This document shows, one piece after another, positions 25,116 through 33,308 of a DNA stretch of 64,000 nucleotides. How positions within the stretch are numbered: the stretch's first letter is position 1; each line of letters opens with the position of its first letter. The position numbers were made by a program, and so were the translations under genes. The notes beneath the pieces are model-generated. The model did not search any database. It was given only the letters and a program-made list of their open reading frames with translations, and was not told the origin of the DNA. This stretch comes from Paenibacillus sediminis (GTDB taxonomy: Bacteria; Bacillota; Bacilli; Paenibacillales; Paenibacillaceae), in assembly GCF_017873765.1 (NCBI RefSeq), contig NZ_JAGGKP010000001.1, positions 1,178,001 through 1,242,000 of the forward strand, given 5' to 3'.

Positions 25116-26348
25116 ATGTCAACATTTCAAGAGAAATTAGACAAATATGCTGAACTCGCGGTGAAAATCGGAGTTAATATTCAAAAAGGCCAAACGTTGG
25201 TCGTACATGGTTCCATTGAATCTGCTGAATTTGTAAGATTGGTTGTCAAAAAAGCTTATGAACTTGGCGCGAAATACGTCAAAGTGAACTGGTCAGATGA
25301 AACGGTGACTCGTCTTCGTTACGACTTAGCTCCAGATGATTCATTCTTACTTCCTCATCACTGGTATGCAGGTGAAATGATTGAACTCGTTGAAAATGGC
25401 GCCGCTGTACTGCACATCACATCTGCAGATCCTGACTTGTTAAAAGGCGTTGATCAAGAACGGATCACCAACTTCCAAAAAACATACGCTCAAGCGATGG
25501 AAAAATATCGTGCCTATCAACAAGCGGATAAATTCAGCTGGTCAATCGTCGCTGTTCCATCCAAAGCATGGGCTGCTAAGGTATTCCCTGACGTTCCCGA
25601 AGAAGAGCAAGTTCAAAAGCTGTGGGATGCGATTTTCTTCACCGTTCGTGTAGACCAAGAAGATCCAATCGGACTTTGGGAGAAGCATATTAAGACACTA
25701 AATGAGAAATCCAAATATTTAAACGATAAAAAGTATCATAAACTTCATTACAAAGCTCCAGGTACAGATTTGACCATAGAACTTCCAGAAGGTCATATTT
25801 GGGTAGCTGCAGACAGCATCAATGAGCATGGCAATACATTCGTAGCGAACATGCCTACAGAAGAAGTATTCACTGCACCGCTCAAAACTGGGGTAAACGG
25901 TACAGTATCCAGCACGAAACCTCTTAGCTACAGCGGAAATATTATTGATAACTTCAGCATTACCTTTGAGAATGGCCGGATTGTCAATGTGACTGCTGAG
26001 CAAGGTGAAGAAACGTTGAAACGCCTTGTAGAGATGGACGAAGGTTCCCACTATCTTGGTGAAGTGGCTCTCGTTCCACACAAATCCCCAATCTCCGAAT
26101 CGAACATTTTGTTCTACAACACGTTATTTGATGAGAATGCCTCCAATCACTTAGCCATTGGTTCTGCATATGCATTCTGTCTTGAAGGCGGAAAAGCAAT
26201 GTCTAAAGAGCAGCTTATTGCCAGCGGTCTAAATACGAGCTTAACTCATGTAGACTTCATGATCGGCTCAGGGGAAATGGACATTATCGGCATTACGAAA
26301 GACGGTAAAGAAGAACCTGTATTCTTAAAAGGAAACTGGGCATTCTAA
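25116..26348 (+). CDS. Aminopeptidase, M29 family (AmpS/PepS type)
   Basis: 410 residues, the normal length. Metal-binding residues of M29 enzymes occur in order: Glu in VTAEQGEE-to-GEVALVPHKSPIS, NASNHLAIGSAY with its His, and THVDFMIGS with His and Asp. It releases N-terminal amino acids in the cytoplasm using two metal ions. GGAGG at 25104-25108 lies 7 bases before the ATG at 25116, so the longer frame from 25044 is not used. Single gene with a bidirectional terminator. Confidence 0.93.
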   Translation: MSTFQEKLDKYAELAVKIGVNIQKGQTLVVHGSIESAEFVRLVVKKAYELGAKYVKVNWSDETVTRLRYDLAPDDSFLLPHHWYAGEMIELVENGAAVLHITSADPDLLKGVDQERITNFQKTYAQAMEKYRAYQQADKFSWSIVAVPSKAWAAKVFPDVPEEEQVQKLWDAIFFTVRVDQEDPIGLWEKHIKTLNEKSKYLNDKKYHKLHYKAPGTDLTIELPEGHIWVAADSINEHGNTFVANMPTEEVFTAPLKTGVNGTVSSTKPLSYSGNIIDNFSITFENGRIVNVTAEQGEETLKRLVEMDEGSHYLGEVALVPHKSPISESNILFYNTLFDENASNHLAIGSAYAFCLEGGKAMSKEQLIASGLNTSLTHVDFMIGSGEMDIIGITKDGKEEPVFLKGNWAF

Positions 26349-26363
26349 TTTACCTCTAAACTC

Positions 26364-26403
26364 AAAAGAGCTGATCTCTGCGATTAACGAGGTCAGCTCT
26401 TTT
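26364..26403. terminator. Bidirectional terminator
   Basis: AAAAGAGCTGA / TCAGCTCTTTT between converging M29 peptidase and MaoC genes. Confidence 0.85.
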
Positions 26404-26405
26404 AT

Positions 26406-26783
26406 TTAATCTCTTATAATTCCGTGACTTGTTCCAATCAAGACTTCCTTGCCATGCTGATTTCGATAGATAGACTTGATGGCGACCTTTTTGAAGCCTT
26501 CGATTTCCTCTATTTCGGTAAGTGTGAGCTCGCATGTGATTGTATCTCCTGTAAAGACAGGCCTGAGAAACTCACTAACGATTTCTCTCGCAATGTAATT
26601 AAAATCTCCACCCATTTTTGTCCCTATACTTGCGGTGAGTAAACCATGAACCATTAATCGCCCTTTATCATCATGTTCCATATGGTGTCTTCCTTGGTCA
26701 CCCGTAAGTTGAGCAAATTTCAAAACCTCTTCTTCAGTAAAGGTTCTTTCCCATACAAAAGTGTCTCCCGCTTTCAGACCCAT
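26406..26783 (-). CDS. MaoC-like hydratase (hot-dog fold)
   Basis: 125 residues. The hydratase-2 motif is present as FAQLTGDQGRHH...GRLMVHGLL (catalytic Asp and His pattern D-x(4)-H), followed by the hot-dog strands. Family members hydrate enoyl-CoA or are thioesterase-like. It lies 36 bases downstream of the MFS gene on the same strand and may be the last gene of the rtp-like/MFS transcript, though a functional link is not evident. Confidence 0.8.
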   Translation of the reverse strand: MGLKAGDTFVWERTFTEEEVLKFAQLTGDQGRHHMEHDDKGRLMVHGLLTASIGTKMGGDFNYIAREIVSEFLRPVFTGDTITCELTLTEIEEIEGFKKVAIKSIYRNQHGKEVLIGTSHGIIRD

Positions 26784-26819
26784 ATTTCCCTCCTCATTAT
26801 AAAAAAAGACGTAGACCCA

Positions 26820-28049
26820 TCACATTCCATTTGGAATTTCTTGTACTACTCTATGACGACGCTGCGTGACAAATGCCGCAAAACTTAAAACAAGCATACA
26901 TGCTGCAAACAATGCTAATAACCATGCAGTCGTATTCGCGCTGAACAAGTCCATGCTCCAGCCGATCATGAGCGGGAGAACAGCGCCACCCGCAGCACCA
27001 GAAGCAATCATAATGCTTGTCGTAGACTCCTCTGAACCAGGCAACAGCTTATTCACAAATACAAGCGCAATGGAGAATAAACCAGATAGTGCAATGCCTA
27101 ATAACAGAATAATGACAAACGAAATGATGGAATGTTGAGATGTCGGAAATAGGGCAAATAATATAATCGCACCAATACAGCTGGCTAATACGTACACCCC
27201 ATACTGAATCTTCTCAGCGATCACTCCAGCGAAGATACGGCCGATCGACATGGCAACCCAGAAGATCGTTACACTAAGCGCCGCACTTGACTCTTTCAGA
27301 TGAAGCTTCTCAATTAGAATCGACGGTATAAAGTTAATCAAACTCGTTTCGATGCCAACGTAAAGGAAGAAAAATCCGATAAACAATGCGATGATCGATA
27401 CGGTTTTTTTATTCATTTTCTTACTGTAGCTTGGTTGCATACGACTTGCTTGATCTACGATTTGAGCTGTTTTCAGGTCCGCTTTGCGTTGATCAAGCAC
27501 CTCACTTAACGATCCAAAAGAACCTCGTGCCCATAAGACGGCAGCTATAACACCAATCAGGGAGATAATCAGGAATGAACATCGCCATATATCGATTTGA
27601 ATGAACCAGCTTGAGAGCAGCGGCATCGATAACGCACCCACTCCAAAAAATACTTCTAATCGGCTCATCGCCACAGCAGTCTGTTCGGTAATCCCAGCAA
27701 TAATGATCGTACCAATGACAGATTCAATCGTTCCAAAGCTCATCCCGGCCGCGAATGCTGTTACGTACATCCATCCCCAAGGCGGTAGAAAAGTGTACAC
27801 AAGCTCTGCTATCGACAGCAGCACAAGCGCAATAATTAAGCCTCTCCTCTTCCCGAACTTACCAATCAGATACGGCGAGAGTAATACCCCAACCATAAAC
27901 CCTGCGAATTGCACAAAAACAAGCGTGCCTCCATCTCTATAATCCAGCCCGTAATAATCGAGCATAACAGGAAGCAGCGAACCGAGTACAACATGCGCAC
28001 AGCCAATAAGTAAGTAAGATAAACAGCCTATCCAAAATAAAAGTCTCAT
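26820..28049 (-). CDS. MFS transporter
   Basis: 409 residues, twelve predicted helices, with the major-facilitator loop GKFGKRRGL between helices 2 and 3. It resembles FucP/YfkF-type sugar or drug permeases; substrate unknown. It starts 22 bases downstream of the Rtp-like gene with a good GAAGGAG site, so the two are co-transcribed and the DNA-binding protein is a likely regulator of this exporter. Confidence 0.88.
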   Translation of the reverse strand: MRLLFWIGCLSYLLIGCAHVVLGSLLPVMLDYYGLDYRDGGTLVFVQFAGFMVGVLLSPYLIGKFGKRRGLIIALVLLSIAELVYTFLPPWGWMYVTAFAAGMSFGTIESVIGTIIIAGITEQTAVAMSRLEVFFGVGALSMPLLSSWFIQIDIWRCSFLIISLIGVIAAVLWARGSFGSLSEVLDQRKADLKTAQIVDQASRMQPSYSKKMNKKTVSIIALFIGFFFLYVGIETSLINFIPSILIEKLHLKESSAALSVTIFWVAMSIGRIFAGVIAEKIQYGVYVLASCIGAIILFALFPTSQHSIISFVIILLLGIALSGLFSIALVFVNKLLPGSEESTTSIMIASGAAGGAVLPLMIGWSMDLFSANTTAWLLALFAACMLVLSFAAFVTQRRHRVVQEIPNGM

Positions 28050-28071
28050 TTCTGTTGTCTCCTTCAGTTGA

Positions 28072-28431
28072 TCAATAATTATCTTCGACTGATTTATGTA
28101 AAATAGCGAGACACCGATCCAAATCGGCTTTCACTTGTTTCTTATACAGCTTAGCTAACTCGGCTCCTTGGTCTGTAAAATGATAGAGTACAATTTCCTG
28201 AAAATCGACTGATGGATCATTGCCCTTCAGCTTCTTCGTTCGATAGAGGACTCCTTCCTGTACAAGCTCATGAAGTGCCCGGTATATTTCACTTTGCGGA
28301 GGAGAGTAGCCAAATGATTTGAATTCATTCCGAAGCTCCTCCAACATCTGATACCCATACCCTCGATTCTTCTCTACCATAGTTATGAGATACAATTTAA
28401 TAAAAGCACGCTGCGCAATTAAGAATGCCAT
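28072..28431 (-). CDS. Replication terminator protein (Rtp)-family winged-helix protein
   Basis: 119 residues. Nearly the whole length aligns, from memory, with B. subtilis Rtp: QRAFIKLYLITM, YGYQMLEELRNEFKSFGYSP, EIYRALHELVQEGVL, QEIVLYHF, AKLYKKQVKADLDRC. Rtp is a dimeric winged-helix protein that binds Ter sites and stops replication forks; the same fold family includes PadR-like regulators. Gene context (directly ahead of an MFS exporter) points to a transcriptional role, so fork arrest is not proven. An AGTACAT-containing stretch upstream at 28517-28523 is only weakly Ter-like. Confidence 0.75.
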   Translation of the reverse strand: MAFLIAQRAFIKLYLITMVEKNRGYGYQMLEELRNEFKSFGYSPPQSEIYRALHELVQEGVLYRTKKLKGNDPSVDFQEIVLYHFTDQGAELAKLYKKQVKADLDRCLAILHKSVEDNY

Positions 28432-28648
28432 CCGAATATCGCCTCCATATGTTTATTAATTTACAAATTATGGTTTTTTTCAGGTTTACCTTTAATACAA
28501 TTAATCTAAATAAATAAGTACATCAAACGTTTGGATATGATCAGCAGTTTCTAGGTTCATGCTATTATTTTCTATTGTGAATTTTTCATATGTTGATATT
28601 TTCACCCATTATACATGAAAATGTTGGTACGCGCTAGTGAAAATAAAA

Positions 28649-28674
28649 AGACCATCCTTTCAAAGGATGGTCTT
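28649..28674 (-). terminator. Terminator of the FrnE-like gene
   Basis: AAGACCATCCTTT / AAAGGATGGTCTT perfect hairpin, followed on the minus strand by TTTTATTTTC. Confidence 0.85.
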
Positions 28675-28692
28675 CGCCCAAAATGATTTTGC

Positions 28693-29415
28693 TTATTTTT
28701 TTTGAGGTGCAATGCATGTGCCGTCAACACAAGCTGCATCTTCCGTGCTATTCGTTGTAACATTCAGAACGGTCAAAGGTCTCTCTTCGTTCCAAGCTTT
28801 TGTTAGAGCTTCTGTGAACAATTCCGTTGGCTGCGCACCAGAAACCGCATATTTACGGTTAATGACGAAGAACGGAACTCCTGTGATGCCTAGCTTACTC
28901 GCTTCTTGTTCATCAGCACGAACTTCTTTGGAGTAGTCATCTCCTGCGAGCATTTCAAGAACCGTATGTCTGTTAAGTCCCACTTCAGCTGCCAGATCAG
29001 CCAGTGTTTCATGATCACCGATATGTTTGGAATCAGTGAAGTAAGCTCTAAACAACACTTCTGTCATTTCCTTCATTTTGCCAAGCTCGCCAGCATAATG
29101 CGCCAGGCGGTGTGCATCAAATGTGTTGGTCAGAATCATCGTATCGAAATGATATGTAAGACCAACCGTTTGTGCTTGTTTGCCCACATGTTCATTATTC
29201 GCAATCGCTTGGGCACGAGTCATACCGTATTTCTTCGCAAGCATATCATGTACATCATAATCCACATCTCGCTTGGAGTATGGATCGAGCTCGAAGCTGC
29301 GGTAGATGACTTCAACTTCTTCTTTGTTCGGGAACTGCTCAAGAGCAGCCTCGAATCGGCGTTTTCCTATATAGCAAAATGGACACATAAAATCGGACCA
29401 AATTTCTACCTTCAT
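28693..29415 (-). CDS. DsbA-family oxidoreductase, FrnE type
   Basis: 240 residues. A thioredoxin-fold protein with the active site CPFC (residues 11-14 in DFMCPFCYIGKRRF) and the cis-Pro loop GVPFFVINRKYAVSGAQ. There is no signal peptide, so it works in the cytoplasm as a dithiol oxidase/isomerase. The C-terminal cysteine pair (ACVDGTC) may also take part, as in Deinococcus FrnE. Single gene with a strong ribosome site and terminator. Confidence 0.9.
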   Translation of the reverse strand: MKVEIWSDFMCPFCYIGKRRFEAALEQFPNKEEVEVIYRSFELDPYSKRDVDYDVHDMLAKKYGMTRAQAIANNEHVGKQAQTVGLTYHFDTMILTNTFDAHRLAHYAGELGKMKEMTEVLFRAYFTDSKHIGDHETLADLAAEVGLNRHTVLEMLAGDDYSKEVRADEQEASKLGITGVPFFVINRKYAVSGAQPTELFTEALTKAWNEERPLTVLNVTTNSTEDAACVDGTCIAPQKK

Positions 29416-29516
29416 AAAGACACCCCCTACTGAAAATCTTACTTAATCATATATAATTCACTTTCTTTTTTCAAGTACAGTATTTTTATATATGAAGTAT
29501 AAAAAATATTGTAAAT

Positions 29517-30092
29517 CTACGAATTACTATCTTTCTCTTTAGGCATCTCTTTAACAATCGTGGCAAAAAACTCGTAAGCTTGAATATCTTTTTGTCTAAC
29601 TTTTTTACTGTGGGCTTCTGCAAAAGATTTGATATAGTCAATAAACTGCTCAGCTTCTTCTTGAGTCAAATAAAGTGTATTGTTGATCAAGTTGGCAAAG
29701 GGGGATACATCCATGCGGTTAGCATACTTTAGAAATCGACTCTTATTCTCATCATAGAGACCTGAGAGCAGTGCAATCGTCTCTGAAGCAAAGACCTGTT
29801 TAATATGATCCTCCATTCCTTCATGCTTAATCCGTATATCTCCAGAGAAAGCTTCATAATATTTTGCAATAATGCCGTTAATCTCTTTCGTCTCTACTAG
29901 TTCAACTAAGCCTACCTTCTCGAGCTTTTTAACATGATAGTGTACTTTCGCAGCGACTTCACCCAGCTCATCGGCGATTTCTTTTACCGTTGCTGGACGG
30001 CCCATTTTTTGAAACGTATTCATAATTTTAATTCGATATGGATCTGAATAAGCCTTGATCTCTTCAATCGTTGTTAATACTTTTTGTGCCAA
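29517..30092 (-). CDS. ArsR-type winged-helix regulator
   Basis: 191 residues: an N-terminal helix-turn-helix (about 10-75; SDPYRIKIMNTF, VKEIADELGEVAAKVHYHVKKLEKVGLVEL) and a helical C-terminal effector part. It starts with TTG, supported by AGAGGTG 7 bases upstream. A 13-base palindrome just upstream is a likely operator. It is encoded 102 bases downstream of an MFS exporter on the same strand and probably represses it or itself. No metal-binding cysteines typical of ArsR proper are present. Confidence 0.82.
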   Translation of the reverse strand: MAQKVLTTIEEIKAYSDPYRIKIMNTFQKMGRPATVKEIADELGEVAAKVHYHVKKLEKVGLVELVETKEINGIIAKYYEAFSGDIRIKHEGMEDHIKQVFASETIALLSGLYDENKSRFLKYANRMDVSPFANLINNTLYLTQEEAEQFIDYIKSFAEAHSKKVRQKDIQAYEFFATIVKEMPKEKDSNS

Positions 30093-30108
30093 TTTTTACA
30101 CCTCTGTT

Positions 30109-30121
30109 ATCGACTGTCGAT
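30109..30121. promoter_or_regulatory. Palindromic operator candidate for the ArsR-type gene
   Basis: ATCGACTGTCGAT, a palindrome around a central base, 17 bases upstream of the TTG start of the regulator. Confidence 0.4.
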
Positions 30122-30194
30122 TATTGTAACTGACTCTATTATCCCACGAACTTACTATAAATGTAAAATAACGCCGAAGTGCACATCCATTCTA

Positions 30195-31448
30195 TTAGAT
30201 CGCTCTAAATTTACGATAGCGTGCGAGCCATAACACGGGCAAAGTAATTAGAATTCCCATACTTAGAAAGAGAACCGGCAATTTGACCCATTCTGCAATG
30301 ACACCAGCTGCACTGCTGCCTAGCGGCATCGCGCAGATACAGATCATATTTAACAGCGCGCCCGTACGGCCTAACATCTCTTTAGGCGTTACTTCCATCA
30401 TATAAGTTGACGTCGGCGTCGTGACGAAAGGAATAGCGACACCGATACCAAAGCTAAAGACTACAGCAGCTGCAACCGCGTATAAAGAAGACATTACACC
30501 CGTAACGAAAAACAGAGCATAGCAAACACCCAGCGTCGTAAAACCAATCATGATGAGGATGCTCTTCTTATACTTTGCACCCTTCTCTCCTATCCAAATG
30601 CCGCTTAAAATCATGCCGATAATTTGAGCTGCGCTAAGCAAACTTAATGTGATCGGCCCTGACTCCAGGACGTCACGAACATAAACGGTTTCCATGACAC
30701 TGTAGGGCGCCAAGCAAAAGTTAACGAGTGCACACATGAGTGTTGTTGTTAAGATTAGCGTGTGAGATTTGATGAAAGAAAAGCCTTCTCTCAGTTCCTT
30801 AACATATACTTTAGCAGACATTGGGCTTATAGCTCGCGAATCATCATTTATTCGAATGAATATATAGATTGTTGAAGCGATCAGAAATGTGATACCGTCA
30901 ATTAAAATTGCTCCAGAAATGCCTTGCCATCCAATAAGTGCTCCAGCCGCCCCTAAGCCTATCAATTCTGCAATTCTGGACATGGAGCTGTTATACGAAT
31001 TAGCTGACATCAGCACTTGTTTCGGAACGATTCTGGGCACGAGCTGCATTTCAGCAGGACTCGAGAACGATTCAAATGTAGAATTGATGACGGTAAAAAG
31101 AAACAAGTGCCACACTTCAAGATGCCCCGTCCAGAACAGTACAGCTGTTAGACAGACGGTAAGACCTCTGCCTAAACTGCATATTACGACAATCCGCTTC
31201 TTCGACCACCGGTCCGCTAATACTCCTGAGAAAAAACTGATTACGATATTCGGAATGAAGTTAACCGCGAACAATGTTCCCATGAGCAATTTAGAACCGG
31301 TAAGCAAGTAAACCATCCAGCTATACGCAATCGAGTCAACTGAATCCCCAAAACGTGAGATCACTCTTGCAACCATCACGAGCATATACGATTTAAAACG
31401 AACTAATTCACGAATGCCTTGTTTTTCAACCAAAACCGCTTCAGCCAT
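30195..31448 (-). CDS. MFS exporter (MFS_3/EntS-like)
   Basis: 417 residues, twelve helices. The motif GVLADRWSKKRIVV between helices 2 and 3 and the opening SRFGDSVDSIAYSWMVYLLTGSK are typical of the MFS_3 group that exports siderophores, macrolides or other drugs. It is upstream of the ArsR-type regulator on the same strand. Substrate unknown. Confidence 0.88.
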   Translation of the reverse strand: MAEAVLVEKQGIRELVRFKSYMLVMVARVISRFGDSVDSIAYSWMVYLLTGSKLLMGTLFAVNFIPNIVISFFSGVLADRWSKKRIVVICSLGRGLTVCLTAVLFWTGHLEVWHLFLFTVINSTFESFSSPAEMQLVPRIVPKQVLMSANSYNSSMSRIAELIGLGAAGALIGWQGISGAILIDGITFLIASTIYIFIRINDDSRAISPMSAKVYVKELREGFSFIKSHTLILTTTLMCALVNFCLAPYSVMETVYVRDVLESGPITLSLLSAAQIIGMILSGIWIGEKGAKYKKSILIMIGFTTLGVCYALFFVTGVMSSLYAVAAAVVFSFGIGVAIPFVTTPTSTYMMEVTPKEMLGRTGALLNMICICAMPLGSSAAGVIAEWVKLPVLFLSMGILITLPVLWLARYRKFRAI

Positions 31449-31582
31449 TTGTAATCCGCTCCTCCTAAATGGTATGGCGTTTTAATTTATATATCATTAA
31501 AATAATTTTATCATTAAATTTATTTTATTATATTTCCTTAAATTGTCAATTACAATTTTCAGTCCATTGGGCTCTTTTCAAC

Positions 31583-31627
31583 AAAAAAGGGTATCCCTTT
31601 GCCGAAATGGCTTTTGGGACACCCCTT
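31583..31627 (-). terminator. Terminator of the NarL-type two-component operon
   Basis: AAGGGGTGTCCC (31616-31627) / GGGATACCCTT (31588-31598) on the minus strand followed by TTTTT. Confidence 0.8.
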
Positions 31628-31633
31628 CTTATT

Positions 31634-32305
31634 CTACTCCTTATTCTCGCTCCGCTTTGTGACCGTACTACGAATCCATCCTTGCTCCATCGCATATCTG
31701 GTCAGTTGAACCCTATTTTCTAGATGCAGCTTATGTAATATATTTTTCAAATGGTTCTTGACCGTTTGTTCGGAGATCGTTAATTGTTCAGCAATTTCAC
31801 GGTTCGTCAATCCCTGAGCTACCCAGTTCAAAATTTCCCGCTCCCTTACTGTTAATGGATGCTTATCCTCGTCATTCTTCATTGCTAAAGGGAACTCTTG
31901 TAAAATTTGATACGCTAACTCTTTGCTGAGCGGTGCTTCATCGTTCATAATGGAACGCAAATATTCAATCCATGTCGATGGAGATAAATTTTTTAGCAAA
32001 TACCCTTGCGCTCCTTGCTTCAACGCTTCAAATAAATGAGCCGCATCATCGGATACCGTGACCATCACTATTTTAACGTACGGGTAACGCAGTTTAATAA
32101 TTTTGGTTGCTTCAAGACCATCCATTTCCGGCATCTGTATATCCATTAAGATCAGGTCAGGCATCCATTGTTCTGTGAGCTCAATCGCTTCTCGGCCATT
32201 CTTGGCCACAGCAACAATATCAAAGATCGGATCTGCTGATAATATTTCGCTGATGCCTTCTCTTGCATGCTCATGATCATCGGCAATTAATACACGAATC
32301 GTCAT
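31634..32305 (-). CDS. NarL/LuxR-type response regulator
   Basis: 223 residues: receiver domain with Asp9-Asp10 and the phosphorylation site Asp55 (LILMDIQMPEMDG), and a C-terminal LuxR helix-turn-helix (about 150-212; LTVREREILNWVAQGLTNREIAEQLTISEQTVKNHLKNILHKL). Its ATG directly follows the TAA of the kinase gene, so the two are translated together. Targets are unknown; the nearest candidate is the chitinase gene upstream on the same strand. Confidence 0.93.
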   Translation of the reverse strand: MTIRVLIADDHEHAREGISEILSADPIFDIVAVAKNGREAIELTEQWMPDLILMDIQMPEMDGLEATKIIKLRYPYVKIVMVTVSDDAAHLFEALKQGAQGYLLKNLSPSTWIEYLRSIMNDEAPLSKELAYQILQEFPLAMKNDEDKHPLTVREREILNWVAQGLTNREIAEQLTISEQTVKNHLKNILHKLHLENRVQLTRYAMEQGWIRSTVTKRSENKE

Positions 32306-33139
32306 TTATGAGCTCTCTCCTTTCTCTATCGTAACGGTAGTTTTTCCAGGCACAGACGTAATCGCGATATGCCAATTCATTTCTTCAGCACGTTCTTTCA
32401 TTATTTTAAGACCGTAACGATCGTTCCACCCGAACGGATCTCCTTCGAAACCAACCCCATTATCTTCAATTTGCACCGTCCACCGATTTCCTTCTCCTTG
32501 TCCAGACACGGTTATTTCTGACGCTTTCGCATGCTTCTGTATGTTCAGAAGCGCTTCCCGAATACAAGCCAGCATTTCAACCTTCTCATTTGGACTCAAG
32601 CTGGAATCTGGTATTCGCCAATCGATTTTGCTTCTTATATGTGTTTCTTGTACAAGCTGTTCTACACGCTCCCGCATGGATTCTCCGGCAATCACGGTTT
32701 CTGAAGTAGCATTATAACGTAAATTAGCAATAGCCTGTCTCACGTAGCGATTTACTTCATGAACTGTTTTACGAACACTGTGTAAATCTTCACTTTCTAT
32801 GAACTTCGGCTCTTTTCGCTCCAATCGGTCGATTTTGACCGACAACAGAAAGAGTGACTGTGCGATCCCGTCATGCAGCTCTCTTGCGAGCTGTTCTCTC
32901 GCCTCTAAAGTTGCTTTGACCGCACGTTCTTGATTTAATTCTTCTTGATAACGTTCAAGGATTTTGAACAATTGTGCAAGAAGTGTGACACTGACCATAA
33001 ATAAGATGATCGGGGTAAGGTAATTACCCGCTGTCATCGATATGTAAGGCATAAGAAACTGGTGACGCACATATTCCCAAATACCAACGGTTAAGGTAGG
33101 TACAATAAGGATCATCCATTTTATTTGTTTGTATGTCAT
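32306..33139 (-). CDS. Sensor histidine kinase, HisKA_3 (LiaS/NarX) type
   Basis: 277 residues from the ATG at 33139; the open frame extends to 33235 but the later start gives a normal N-terminal helix. Two membrane helices (about 7-23 and 40-58) with almost no outside loop, a coiled linker, the phosphorylation motif ARELHDGIAQSLF (His89) and an ATPase domain (IREALLNIQKHAKA, IEDNGVGF). The lack of a sensor domain suggests it senses within the membrane, as LiaS/VraS do for envelope stress. It forms an operon with the regulator gene downstream. Confidence 0.9.
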   Translation of the reverse strand: MTYKQIKWMILIVPTLTVGIWEYVRHQFLMPYISMTAGNYLTPIILFMVSVTLLAQLFKILERYQEELNQERAVKATLEAREQLARELHDGIAQSLFLLSVKIDRLERKEPKFIESEDLHSVRKTVHEVNRYVRQAIANLRYNATSETVIAGESMRERVEQLVQETHIRSKIDWRIPDSSLSPNEKVEMLACIREALLNIQKHAKASEITVSGQGEGNRWTVQIEDNGVGFEGDPFGWNDRYGLKIMKERAEEMNWHIAITSVPGKTTVTIEKGESS

Positions 33140-33253
33140 GGCAGTATATAATGCCCCCTTCTGCAACTTTAACGTAAATATTAACACTTCACTTATCCGA
33201 ATATACCTGAGGTCAGCTATAGGAGCAAGTGACATCTCAATGACATTTACGCG

Positions 33254-33284
33254 AAAAAGGCAGCTCCGCCAAAGCGGAACTGCC
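33254..33284 (-). terminator. Chitinase terminator
   Basis: GGCAGTTCCGC / GCGGAGCTGCC stem on the minus strand followed by TTTTTC. Confidence 0.88.
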
Positions 33285-33308
33285 CTATGATTTACATGAA
33301 TGTGTTAT

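Noticed and set aside
28501..28540. Ter site for the Rtp-like protein
   Set aside because: Only AGTACAT agrees with the remembered Ter core (ACTATGTACTAAAT); too short to call.
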